Source: CAVVIO01 sp963748095 (lineage in GTDB: Bacteria; Bacteroidota; Bacteroidia; Bacteroidales; UBA10428). Taken from it: a DNA stretch of 64,000 nt. Within the stretch, counting starts at the first letter, position 1. Every line of letters begins with the position of its first letter. This document shows positions 10,047 to 18,712 of this stretch, in pieces. The position numbers and the translations under genes are program-made. The stretch is from assembly GCA_963748095.1 (NCBI GenBank), contig CAVVIO010000015.1, forward strand, positions 15,402-79,401, in the 5' to 3' direction. The notes below the pieces were generated by a model that was not told the origin of the DNA, did no database searches, and saw only the letters and a program-made list of their open reading frames with translations.

Positions 10047-10162
10047 GTTCAATTATAATCTCCCTTACGGGATTAGGTATTAGCACCTTTTCCGGAAGAA
10101 TCCGGCTGGTTGCTAGAGTTTCTCAGAGCCTATTCTCTCCACCCTTCTGTATAATTCAAAAA
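10047..10162 (-). promoter_or_regulatory. SAM-I (S-box) riboswitch upstream of metH
   Basis: On the minus strand this segment shows the S-box core in the right order: GGGTGGAG near 10146-10139, GGCTCTGAGAAACTCTAGCA around 10130-10111 leading to GCAACC, then GGTGCTAATACC near 10090-10079. A P1 stem pairs about 10159-10150 with 10058-10049 (10 bp, one mismatch), and a small CCC-GTAA-GGG hairpin precedes its 3' strand. The element sits about 100 nt before the metH ATG. S-box RNAs bind S-adenosylmethionine and switch methionine genes off. No strong U-tailed terminator is visible between aptamer and start codon, so translational control is possible. That last point is inference. Confidence 0.88.
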
Positions 10163-10299
10163 CACTTTCTAGAGAAAGAATTGTTTGAATCCGGTTTCAA
10201 AATTAGTTAATATTTTATTGATTACCCAATTTCTTCGATGCGATTGCTGTAATCAAATATTTGACTGCAACGGGATTTTGACTTTTTAAAATAAAAAGT

Positions 10300-12213
10300 T
10301 TATGACTTGTTGAAAATTTTGTCTATTGTTTCCAGGTTTCTTTTATTGGCGATATTCTTTGATTCTGGCGTGTAAAGAAAGTCAATTACCTTTTTATAAC
10401 GTTCGGTGATCTTACTCCTGACAATTTTAAGGGTGCTGTTCATTAATTGATTATCTTCTGTAAATCCTTCGGAAAGTATAGCCAGAGATGATGGCAGCCA
10501 GCGATGAGTGAACATGTGCTGATATTTACCGCCGGCACGGTAAGCGGCAATTTCAGATTCGACCAGTTCCAATACCTGTTCCTGTCCTTCCTGAGAATTG
10601 GTATCTATTCCATTTTCAATGGTCCATCGACGGATGGTTTCTTTATTCAAAACAAGCAGGCCGATTGTATACGGGTTCTGATTATTGTACAACATACACT
10701 GGTCGATGTATTTGGATTGTTCTGTAATAGCTTCTTCAATACCTTCGGGACTGTATTTCTCACCATCATCACCTATTAAAAGACTTTTAAAACGTCCCAG
10801 GACATATAGAAAATTGTCTTTATCCTTGTAGCCCAGATCGCCTGTATATAACCAGCCATCCCTGATGGTTTCCTTGGTAGCCTCTTCATTTTTCCAGTAA
10901 CCAATCATTACATTTTCACCTTTTACAACAATTTCACCTTTTTCTCCAACCGGCAAGATGTTACCGTCTTCGTCGCAAATATTTACTTCCATAAATTTGG
11001 CAATTTGTCCCGAAGATCCCATTTTGTAAAAAGTAGGATTGTTGGATGAAATAACAGGAGCTGCTTCTGAAAGTCCGTATCCCTGGTACATGGGAATACC
11101 AATTGCAGAGAAGAACCGTTGCAGTTCAATGTCGAGCAAAGCACCACCACCGACGAAAAATTCAAGATTACCACCGAAATTAATTCTGATTTTACTAAAA
11201 ACCATTTTATTTATCAAAGTGTAGAGAGGTTTTAACAAAATTTTCAACCCTTTCCCTTTATCCCATCCTTTTCCATTATAAGCATATGCTACTTTAAGGC
11301 CAAAATGAAACAGTTTTTCTACAAAGCTTCCTTTTTCCTGAATGGCTTTTTCAATATTTTTTCTGAAATTTTTGGCAAGCGAGGGAACACTTAAAAGAAA
11401 ATTTGGCTTTATTTCCTTGATATTTATGGGAATATTTTTCAGGGTTTCGATGGGGGAATCCCCGACTTTAATAGAAGCAGTACTGGCGCCACACGACATC
11501 AGGGCATAAATGCCACAGGTATGTGCAAATGCATGATCCCAGGGTAAGATGAGCAAAGTAGTCCAACCGGGAGGTATGGTGAGTAAAGTTAAGGATTGTT
11601 CAACATTGGCCGTGTAATTTCTGTGTGACAATATAATTCCCTTCGGATCTGCTGTTGTTCCCGAGGTATAGCATATATTGGCATAATCGTCGTTCGTAAT
11701 CGATTTCCACCGTTCAGTGAAATCTTCTTCATTATTTTCCAGGTATTTTTCTCCTTGTTTCAATAACTCAGTAAGAAGTATCTCAGAAGCATCCGGTTTC
11801 TCTTTTGCATCAAGTAAAATGATCTTCTCGAGATCTTTCAGGTCGTGTTTTATTTTTGCGAGTTTTGGCAATTGATTTTTAGAGGAAATGATCATTTTTG
11901 CGCCCGAATGAGCCAGGCGGAATTTTATCTCGGAAGGTTCGGCAAGCTTCACGGAAAGCGGAATATTTATTGCTCCTGCAAATAATATTCCCAGTTCACT
12001 TACTACCCAGTCATTTCTTCCTTCAGCCAGAAGAGCTATCCGATCCCCTTTTTGAATTCCCAGGCTTATAAGCCCGGCAGCAAAATTATAAACCCGGTGT
12101 TTCGTTTCACGATAAGTTATACTCTCGTATTGACCGTTCTTTTTTTCATACAGAAAAGGATTGTCGGAAAAGCGGTTTACACTGTTGTGAAACAGATCAA
12201 TAATTGTCTTCAT
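10300..12213 (-). CDS. Long-chain fatty acid-CoA ligase (AMP-binding)
   Basis: This AMP-forming acyl-CoA synthetase has the A3 loop YTSGTTADPKGIILSH, the A5 motif YQGYGLSEAAP, the A7 motif WLYTGDLGYKD and a downstream GRFKSLLIGDDGEKYSPE hinge/C-terminal region. It activates fatty acids to acyl-CoA with ATP, probably at the inner face of the membrane. The frame is open to an ATG at 12261, but the family typically starts MKTIIDLF, which is here an ATG at 12213 (637 residues), so I chose that start. The 16 extra residues contain nothing recognisable. Fermenting Bacteroidales often carry this enzyme for recycling exogenous or membrane fatty acids. That role is inference. Confidence 0.93.
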   Translation of the reverse strand: MKTIIDLFHNSVNRFSDNPFLYEKKNGQYESITYRETKHRVYNFAAGLISLGIQKGDRIALLAEGRNDWVVSELGILFAGAINIPLSVKLAEPSEIKFRLAHSGAKMIISSKNQLPKLAKIKHDLKDLEKIILLDAKEKPDASEILLTELLKQGEKYLENNEEDFTERWKSITNDDYANICYTSGTTADPKGIILSHRNYTANVEQSLTLLTIPPGWTTLLILPWDHAFAHTCGIYALMSCGASTASIKVGDSPIETLKNIPINIKEIKPNFLLSVPSLAKNFRKNIEKAIQEKGSFVEKLFHFGLKVAYAYNGKGWDKGKGLKILLKPLYTLINKMVFSKIRINFGGNLEFFVGGGALLDIELQRFFSAIGIPMYQGYGLSEAAPVISSNNPTFYKMGSSGQIAKFMEVNICDEDGNILPVGEKGEIVVKGENVMIGYWKNEEATKETIRDGWLYTGDLGYKDKDNFLYVLGRFKSLLIGDDGEKYSPEGIEEAITEQSKYIDQCMLYNNQNPYTIGLLVLNKETIRRWTIENGIDTNSQEGQEQVLELVESEIAAYRAGGKYQHMFTHRWLPSSLAILSEGFTEDNQLMNSTLKIVRSKITERYKKVIDFLYTPESKNIANKRNLETIDKIFNKS

Positions 12214-12342
12214 AGTGCAGTCAGGTTGTGTTATCGCACCTAAATTACTTAAAATTTCCATTTTACCTAAAAAACTATCGGGTAAAAATGTCTATTCTTA
12301 TAAATGATGAAGATGTTATATCCTGGTGGGTGAGGGTGAAAA

Positions 12343-12756
12343 TCAGGAAGTAATCCTTTTTTTCTTAAGTGTACTGAATTTTTTAATACAGGTATCAATT
12401 TGTGAGAAAAGAATATCAAGATTAATAGGTTTTGTTACATAACCATCACAACCTGCGTCAAAACATTTTATTTTTTCTTCATTCCACGAATTAGCGGTCT
12501 GCATAATAATAGGTAAGAATGGTTTGAAAGATTTAATGGAAATGGTCGATTCACAACCGTTAATATCAGGAAGTTGAAGGTCCATCAGTACAATGTCAAT
12601 ATTATCATCTGTTTTGCAATAGTTAATTGCTTCTTTCCCATTCTTTGCCCAAATTACATTGATTTTTGTCCTGCGGGTCAATACAAGCTCCATATACCGA
12701 TAACTCATGTCATCATCTTCTACTAAAAGAACTGTGTATTTTTCCCAGTTATACAT
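12343..12756 (-). CDS. Stand-alone response regulator receiver protein
   Basis: This is a single CheY-like domain with no output domain. The acidic pair is in VLLVEDDD, the phospho-acceptor aspartate in IVLMDLQLP, the conserved Thr/Ser in IIMQTANSW and the lysine in GYVTKPIN. I start at MYNWEKYTVLLVEDD (12756), a common beginning for Bacteroidota single-domain regulators; the frame stays open to an ATG at 12795, which would add 13 residues. Such proteins relay phosphate between hybrid kinases or act by protein contact. No kinase is adjacent: the nearest signalling gene is the GAF/PAS protein on the opposite strand from 14530, which has no visible kinase domain. Confidence 0.9.
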   Translation of the reverse strand: MYNWEKYTVLLVEDDDMSYRYMELVLTRRTKINVIWAKNGKEAINYCKTDDNIDIVLMDLQLPDINGCESTISIKSFKPFLPIIMQTANSWNEEKIKCFDAGCDGYVTKPINLDILFSQIDTCIKKFSTLKKKRITS

Positions 12757-13004
12757 AAGATTTTTCAGGTTATATTGGTTAGTAGTTATTGTCATTTTTG
12801 ATACATATACGATGAATTAGTATGGTTTGGATTTAGGTCATTGACGAACTCTATTAATCTCTTTACTAAATCAGGAATTAAGTTGATTAATAATTACCAA
12901 ACTTCATGCCATTAAAAAAAAGGAGTATTTGGATAAATCCTAAGGAATCTCATTGTTTGAGCTACTGAAAATAGATATCTTTTTGACAAATTAAAATAGC
13001 TATT

Positions 13005-14213
13005 ATGAAAAAGCAAAAAAGCGATCCGGCAACACGGATACAAGACCTCAAGCAATTTGGAGAGTTTGGTGGTGTTAATCCATCCATTACCGATTCATCT
13101 ACTTATACTTTTCTTGATCCGGAAAATATGACGGAAACTTTCCTGGGAAATACACACGGTTGTTTTTTATATTCACGTCACTGGAATCCCAGCAATAAAT
13201 ACCTGGCAGATGCCATAGCTGCCATGGAAAATATGGAATCGGGATGGATTACGTCTTCGGGAATGGCTGCTATTACCTGCTCCATTTTGCAGCTGTGTAA
13301 TGCAGGTGATCACTTAATTACGGGAGTAACTTCTTATGGTGGGACATACGCATTTTTACATAATTATCTTCCAAAATTCAATATTGAAACAAGTTTTGTT
13401 GATATTACCGATCACGAGAAAGTATTAAAAGCGATTCGTCCCAATACCAAATTAATTTATACCGAATCGGTTACAAATCCGCTATTGCAGGTTGCCGATA
13501 TTCCTTCTCTGGCTAAGATTGCTCATGATCATCAGATGAAATTATTGGTGGACAATACATTTAGTCCTATGATTTTAACCCCAGCCAATTTGGGTGCTGA
13601 TGTAGTAGTAAACAGCATGACTAAGTTTATAAACGGTAAAAACGATTGCGTTGCTGGCGCGATATGCGGGAGTAATGATTTTATAGAACAACTTTCAGAT
13701 GTTAATACCGGAACAGCTATGTTACTGGGTCCGGTATTGGATCCGATGAGATCCTCGGGAATATTGAAGAATTTACATACGCTGCACATACGCATGAAAC
13801 AACATAGCAAAAATGCGCTTTATCTTGCCACTAAACTGAAAGAAGCCGGAGTAAAAGTGATTTATCCCGGACTAAGTGAACATCCTCAATACGAATTACT
13901 AACAGCTATAATGAATCCCGGGTATGGGTATGGAGGAATGATGGCTATTGAACTTGATTCGGTTGAAGAAGCTGGTAAGCTAATGGTTACCATGCAGGAA
14001 AGGGGGGTTGGTTATCTTGCTGTTAGCCTGGGGTATTTTAAAACCTTGTTCAGCAATTCAGGAAAAAGTACTTCTTCCGAAATTCCTAAAGAAGTGCAAC
14101 GAATGATGGGATTATCAGAAGGGCTCATTCGGTTTTCTGTAGGTCTGGATAATGATATAGAAAGAACTTTCACTAATCTGTTTCAATCGCTTAAAAAACA
14201 TAAAATAATTTAA
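13005..14213 (+). CDS. Cys/Met-metabolism PLP-dependent enzyme (methionine gamma-lyase/cystathionine synthase-like)
   Basis: This 402-residue fold-type I PLP enzyme has Y56/R58 in LYSRHWNPS for cofactor phosphate, SSGMAAI around residue 85, D183 in LLVDNTFSPM contacting the pyridine ring, and the Schiff-base lysine K207 in VNSMTKFING. The family includes cystathionine gamma-synthase, O-acetylhomoserine sulfhydrylase and methionine gamma-lyase. The sequence departs from classical members (SMTKFINGKND instead of the usual SxTKYxxGHSD), so the reaction cannot be fixed. Activity on a sulfur amino acid is the likely role. The upstream 208 bp carry no S-box, unlike metH. It is flanked by AT-rich intergenic DNA and appears monocistronic. 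Confidence 0.85.
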   Translation: MKKQKSDPATRIQDLKQFGEFGGVNPSITDSSTYTFLDPENMTETFLGNTHGCFLYSRHWNPSNKYLADAIAAMENMESGWITSSGMAAITCSILQLCNAGDHLITGVTSYGGTYAFLHNYLPKFNIETSFVDITDHEKVLKAIRPNTKLIYTESVTNPLLQVADIPSLAKIAHDHQMKLLVDNTFSPMILTPANLGADVVVNSMTKFINGKNDCVAGAICGSNDFIEQLSDVNTGTAMLLGPVLDPMRSSGILKNLHTLHIRMKQHSKNALYLATKLKEAGVKVIYPGLSEHPQYELLTAIMNPGYGYGGMMAIELDSVEEAGKLMVTMQERGVGYLAVSLGYFKTLFSNSGKSTSSEIPKEVQRMMGLSEGLIRFSVGLDNDIERTFTNLFQSLKKHKII

Positions 14214-14529
14214 ATACATATACTTTTATAAATTCCCGTATTTTATTGTATTGATTATCATAAAATGATAATTATTCGTTTAATCAATGATACTAATTTA
14301 CAATTTTGTACAGTTAACAAACATTTCAGAAATATAATCTATAAAAACATTAGTTGCGCTCTGATAATTTTCGATAATTATATGCCAAACGAACATTTTT
14401 GGAAATATCCCATAACTTAGTATGTTTTGCTACGTAAAAATTAATTGCTTCAATGTGATTTACAAAAATAATTGGAATAAATTGCACTGAATTTTTTTAT
14501 ACCGGTAGGATATTAATCTAATTAATCAG
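14214..14529. other. Intergenic region, no gene seen; one small inverted repeat
   Basis: This 316-bp AT-rich stretch has no plausible reading frame. It holds a perfect 8-bp inverted repeat with a 3-nt loop at 14254-14272, 40 bp after the PLP-enzyme stop. The stem is A/T-rich and has no clear T-run, so it is only a weak terminator candidate. The rest should contain the promoter of the PAS-protein gene, which I could not pinpoint. Confidence 0.5.
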
Positions 14530-17500
14530 ATGAAAATGAATAAATTAACTCAAACTATTATCACAGTTTTTTTTATTCAATTAGTTAGCTGGACAACATT
14601 TCCGGCTCTTGCTAATACGGAGGTGTCTTCTGTGATAAGTTCAACATCACAGACTGAAATTCAGAACACAGGAGAAACGGATACTAGCTCAATGTCAACT
14701 TCGGGTATAAATGTATCCGGCAAATCAGATAAGTTGAAAGGAGAAAAGGCACAGCCATCAAATGTAAATTCAGCATCAAAGTATAGTACTGATAATATGA
14801 TTCGTTTTTATCAGAAATGGTGGTTTTCATTGCTGATTATACTATTAATTTCACCTTTTATATGGAAATATTTACAAAAAAGGGAGATGAAATTCAGTAA
14901 TGATATTGATTCTTTTAAAAAACAGAATGATGATTTAACATTAGCATTGAAAGAAAAAGATAATTATTATAAGGAACAGGAAAAAAATGTCGAAGAAAAG
15001 TTATTGGAAGAAGAAAAACTTAAATTTCAGGCAACAGGACTTGCTAAGTTTTCAGAATTAATTTCAAATAACAGGAATGATTTAAAAAAGCTCGGACAGA
15101 GTATAATCTGTGAACTGGTGGAATATGTAGGAGCTCATTCAGGTACTATTTATATTGCAAATGAGAATGAAAACGGAGAAACGTTACTGGAGATGTTAAG
15201 TGCCTATGCACCAAGTGTCGAGCAAATAAAAGAAAAGATCCATCCTGGGGAAGGATATGTAGGGGCCTGTTATAAAGAAGGTATTGTTATGGAAATTGAT
15301 GATATTCCTGAAACTTATGCCAAGATAACATCGGGATTGGGCGGAACACTCCCCAGGTATATTACTTTTATTCCACTTCTGCAGGATGACGAAAAACTGG
15401 GCATTATTGAAATTGCGTCATTAAAAAAAATTGAGTCCTACAAGCTGGAATTTGTAAAAAATTTATCACGCGATGTTGCTTCCAGTATAGCTATTAAACG
15501 CGCAAATGAAAAAATGCAGGAGATGCTTGAAAGATCGAGAGCTCAGGCAGAAGAGTTACAGGCACAGGAAGAGGAGATGCGGCAAAATATGGAAGAAATG
15601 CAGGCAACTCAGGAAGAACTTAAGAGACAGGCAGAGATTAATAAAAAAATGCAGGAGGATCTTGAAAAAGAAAAATATCTGACAGACACATTACTGGGAA
15701 ATATTCCAGAATCAATTTATTTTAAGGATCTGGAGAGTAAGTTTATAAAGAGCAGCAATTCAATGGCCAAATTATTTGGTTTATCATCTCCGGCTGATTT
15801 GATCGGGAAATCAGATTTTGATTTCTTTGATGATGAGCATGCAAAACCAGCCTATGAGGGTGAACAGCGGATTATAAAAACCGGAAAACCAATTATCGAT
15901 TTAGTAGAAAAAGAAGTAAAAAAGGATGGTTCTGTATCGTGGGTAACCACCACAAAAATGCCATTAAAAGATCAGAGTGGGAAAATAGTCGGAACCTTTG
16001 GCATCTCAAAGGATATTACCGAACAAAAGAAAATGGAAATGGATGTCATTGAGAAAAATGAAGCTCTTCAGGCACAGGAAGAAGAATTGCGTCAGAACCT
16101 TGAAGAAATGCATACTATCCAGGAGGACCTTGCAGCGTAATATTGCCGAGAATAATAAGATGCAAGAGGCACTTTTAAAAGAAAAAGCCCTGATGGATGC
16201 CATGATGAATAATATACCAGATTATATCTATTTTAAAGACAAGGATAGTAAATTCATTCGTATTAGTCAGTCTATGTTGAAATTGTTTCCGATAAATAAC
16301 CTGGAAGAAATGATCGGTAAATCCGATTTCGATTTTCATAAAAAAGAAGTGGCACAGGTTTATTATGATGAAGAACAAAAAATTATTAAAACCGGGAAAG
16401 GTTTTGCAAATAAAATTGTTCATGAATTGACGAAAAATGGAGTTGACCAGTGGGTGTCCATCACTAAGTTGCCTTTATATGACGAAAAAGGAAATTGTAT
16501 AGGGACATTTGGAACATCCAAAGATATTACTTCAATCAAGGAATTAGAGATGGAGACAAAAGAAAGAAATGAAGAACTGGCATCACAGGAAGAAGAATTG
16601 CGGCAGAACCTTGAAGAAATGCAAACCATCCAGGAAGAACTTGCAAAAGAAAAATATCTGACGGATACATTACTGGGAAATATTCCCGAATCGATTTATT
16701 TTAAGGATCTGGAGAGTAAGTTTATAAAGAGCAGCAATTCAATGGCCAAATTATTTGGTTTATCATCTCCGGCTGATTTGATCGGGAAATCAGATTTTGA
16801 TTTCTTTGGCGAGGAGCATGCGAGACCTGCCTATGAGGATGAACAGCGGATTATAAAAACCGGAAAACCAATTATCGATTTAGTAGAAAAAGAAGTAAAA
16901 AAGGATGGTTCTGTATCGTGGGTAACCACAACAAAAATGCCTTTAAAAGATCAGAATGGGAAAATAGTCGGAACATTTGGCATCTCAAAAGATATTACAG
17001 AACAGCGGAAAATAGAGATAGATATTGTTGAGAAAAATGAAGCACTTCAGGCCCAGGAAGAAGAATTAAGACAAAATCTCGAAGAAATGCAAACCATCCA
17101 GGAAGATCTTCAACGAAATATTGCAGAGAATGAAAAAATGCAGCAGGATCTCAGAAAAGAAAAGGCATTAATGGATGCCTTAATGAATAATTTACCGGAT
17201 TATATTTACTTCAAGGATAAAGAATGTAAATTCCTTCGCATTAGTGAATCGATGAAACGAATTTTTAATGTATCGGATCCGAATGAGATGATCGGCAAGT
17301 CAGACTTTGATTTTATAGATAAAGAAACAGCTCAAAAATATTTTAACGAAGAACAAGAGATCATCCAAAAGGGTAAAAGTATAATCGATACCATAAAACA
17401 CGAGACATTTGAAAATGGCACTGAACAGTGGTCGGCAATTACAAAAATGCCGCTGGTAGATGAAAAGGGTGAACCCATTGGTATATTTGGGATTACAAAA

Positions 17501-17719
17501 GATGTTACCTCAATAAAACAACTGGAAATTGAGGCTAAAGAGCAGAATGAGGAACTGGCCTCTCAGGAAGAAGAATTACGACAGAACCTCGAGGAGATGC
17601 AAACTATCCAGGAAGATTTGCATAAACAACTACAGGAAAAAGAAAAATTAAAAGCAGAGTTTGAACGCCAGGAAAAAGAATTGAAAAAGCAAATTCAACT
17701 GTTAAAATCAGCAAAATAG
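14530..17719 (+). CDS. Membrane-anchored GAF + four-PAS protein, interrupted by one extra base near 16132
   Basis: The first frame (14530-16140, 536 aa) has a signal-like N terminus, a Ser/Thr-rich stretch, a membrane segment (about residues 95-113, WWFSLLIILLISPFIW), a GAF domain (about 165-320), a coiled coil and PAS 1. It then stops prematurely. The second frame carries PAS 2-4 and a coiled-coil tail to 17719. Each PAS (GKSDFDF core) is separated by a QEEELRQNLEEMQTIQE-type linker, present five times. Comparing the junction with the downstream copy shows one inserted base at about 16132; removing it gives 1062 residues. No kinase, cyclase or methyl-accepting domain is seen, so the output is unknown. 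It probably senses small ligands or redox state. Confidence 0.85.
15666..17623 (+). repeat. Two-copy tandem duplication (period 979 bp) inside the PAS gene
   Basis: Copy 1 is 15666-16644 and copy 2 is 16645-17623. Each encodes two PAS domains (type A then type B) with their linkers. The A halves are almost identical in DNA, with uninterrupted identical runs of about 100 bp (for example 15714-15832 against the stretch 979 bp later). The B halves are clearly diverged in protein sequence. The 979-bp period is one more than a multiple of three (978), as expected if copy 1 holds the single extra base. Confidence 0.9.
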
Positions 17720-17812
17720 TTTATTCCAATTTACACAATATAGAGGTGGAACTGAACTATTTGCTTTAGTGGATTGCACTGACATGCAATTTTTCACTTA
17801 TCGTTTATCATA

Positions 17813-17845
17813 GAAACCCGGGTTTTCGTCCGGGATTTCTTTTTT
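17813..17845 (+). terminator. Intrinsic terminator after the PAS gene
   Basis: A GC-rich stem GAAACCCGG / CCGGGATTTC (one bulged A) is followed by a run of six T residues, 93 bp after the PAS-gene stop. Confidence 0.75.
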
Positions 17846-17946
17846 CACCCGAAAGCCTTGAATAATTTATTTCAATGAAAGGAATTCTTCTTTGGAATGA
17901 ATTTAAACAATTCCCTGCACATGTTGTTTATTAATAAAATTGAAAA

Positions 17947-17954
17947 AAAGGAGG
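17947..17954 (+). promoter_or_regulatory. Strong Shine-Dalgarno site that fixes the next gene's start
   Basis: AAAGGAGG lies 5 nt before the ATG at 17960. Such a perfect site is uncommon in Bacteroidota, where most genes here lack one. It decides this ATG over the upstream in-frame ATG at 17897. Confidence 0.75.
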
Positions 17955-17959
17955 TTATT

Positions 17960-18541
17960 ATGGCTTTTACATTGCAAATAGGGGAAAAAGCACCTTTCTT
18001 TGATTTACCGGCAACAGACGGGAAGAATTATAAATTGACCGACTTCGATAGCTCGAAATACCTGGTGGTATTTTTTACCTGTAATCATTGTCCTTATGTG
18101 TTGGGGTCAGATGAGCTGACGCGTACAACCGTAAATAAATTTGCTCAGGCCGGAGTGAGGTTTGTTGCTATCAATTCGAACAGTGCCAATACTTATGAAG
18201 AAGACGACTTTGATCACATGGTGAAACGTATGGAAGAACATAAATTTCCATGGATTTATCTCAGAGACGAAACACAGGATATTGCATTGAAATACGGAGC
18301 GTTGCGAACACCACATTTTTATGTTTTCGATGAAAACCGGAATCTGGTGTATACAGGAAGAGCAGTAGATAATCCGCGGGATGTGTCGAAGGTAACGGAG
18401 AATGACCTCGAAAGGGCGCTAACCGAGCTTACTGCCGGAAAACAAATCAGTGTAAATCAAACAAATCCCATTGGCTGTAATGTAAAATGGGAAGGTAAAG
18501 AAAAACACTGGATGCCTGCTGAGGCTTGTGATCTGGTATGA
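17960..18541 (+). CDS. Thioredoxin-fold/peroxiredoxin-like (AhpC/TSA) protein
   Basis: The 193-residue protein starts MAFTLQIGEKAPFFDLPATD, a peroxiredoxin-type opening, and has the redox site FFTCNHCPYV around residue 42. The CxxC with following Pro is typical of the group of cytosolic AhpC/TSA-family thioredoxin-like proteins annotated as thioredoxin family protein. A cis-proline loop candidate is RTPHFYVFD. No signal peptide is present, so it should be cytoplasmic. Likely role: thiol-disulfide or peroxide chemistry; substrate unknown. The start is set by the strong ribosome-binding site at 17947-17954. Terminators on both sides make it monocistronic. Confidence 0.88.
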   Translation: MAFTLQIGEKAPFFDLPATDGKNYKLTDFDSSKYLVVFFTCNHCPYVLGSDELTRTTVNKFAQAGVRFVAINSNSANTYEEDDFDHMVKRMEEHKFPWIYLRDETQDIALKYGALRTPHFYVFDENRNLVYTGRAVDNPRDVSKVTENDLERALTELTAGKQISVNQTNPIGCNVKWEGKEKHWMPAEACDLV

Positions 18542-18625
18542 TGCCCATAAGATATGGATACCAGCATGTGAGATGACTAATAAAGCAAATTATAATAAGA
18601 TTTATCTACTTGTCCTTTTTAATAC

Positions 18626-18667
18626 AATAAAACCCAATTAGTTCTGAAGAACTTTTTGGGTTTTATT
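18626..18667. terminator. Bidirectional intrinsic terminator
   Basis: A perfect 12-bp outer stem (AATAAAACCCAA / TTGGGTTTTATT) encloses an inner AGTTC/GAACT hairpin, with T-rich flanks in both directions. It lies between the convergent thioredoxin-like and DHOD-like genes and can serve both. Confidence 0.85.
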
Positions 18668-18712
18668 TTTAATATTATGTAACTCTTCTTATAATAAAAA
18701 AGGTTCGAAATA

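Noticed and set aside
14254..14272. 8-bp inverted repeat after the PLP-enzyme gene as a terminator
   Set aside because: The stem is entirely weak A/T-rich pairs apart from one C-G pair and has no T-run; listed only as a weak element in the intergenic description.
15666..17623. Repetitive DNA as a possible CRISPR or satellite array
   Set aside because: The repeats are long, in-frame protein-coding units encoding PAS domains and linkers, not short spaced repeats.
12343..17719. Response regulator, PLP enzyme and PAS protein as one signalling operon
   Set aside because: The response regulator is on the opposite strand, an unrelated enzyme gene intervenes, and there is no kinase; closeness alone is weak evidence.
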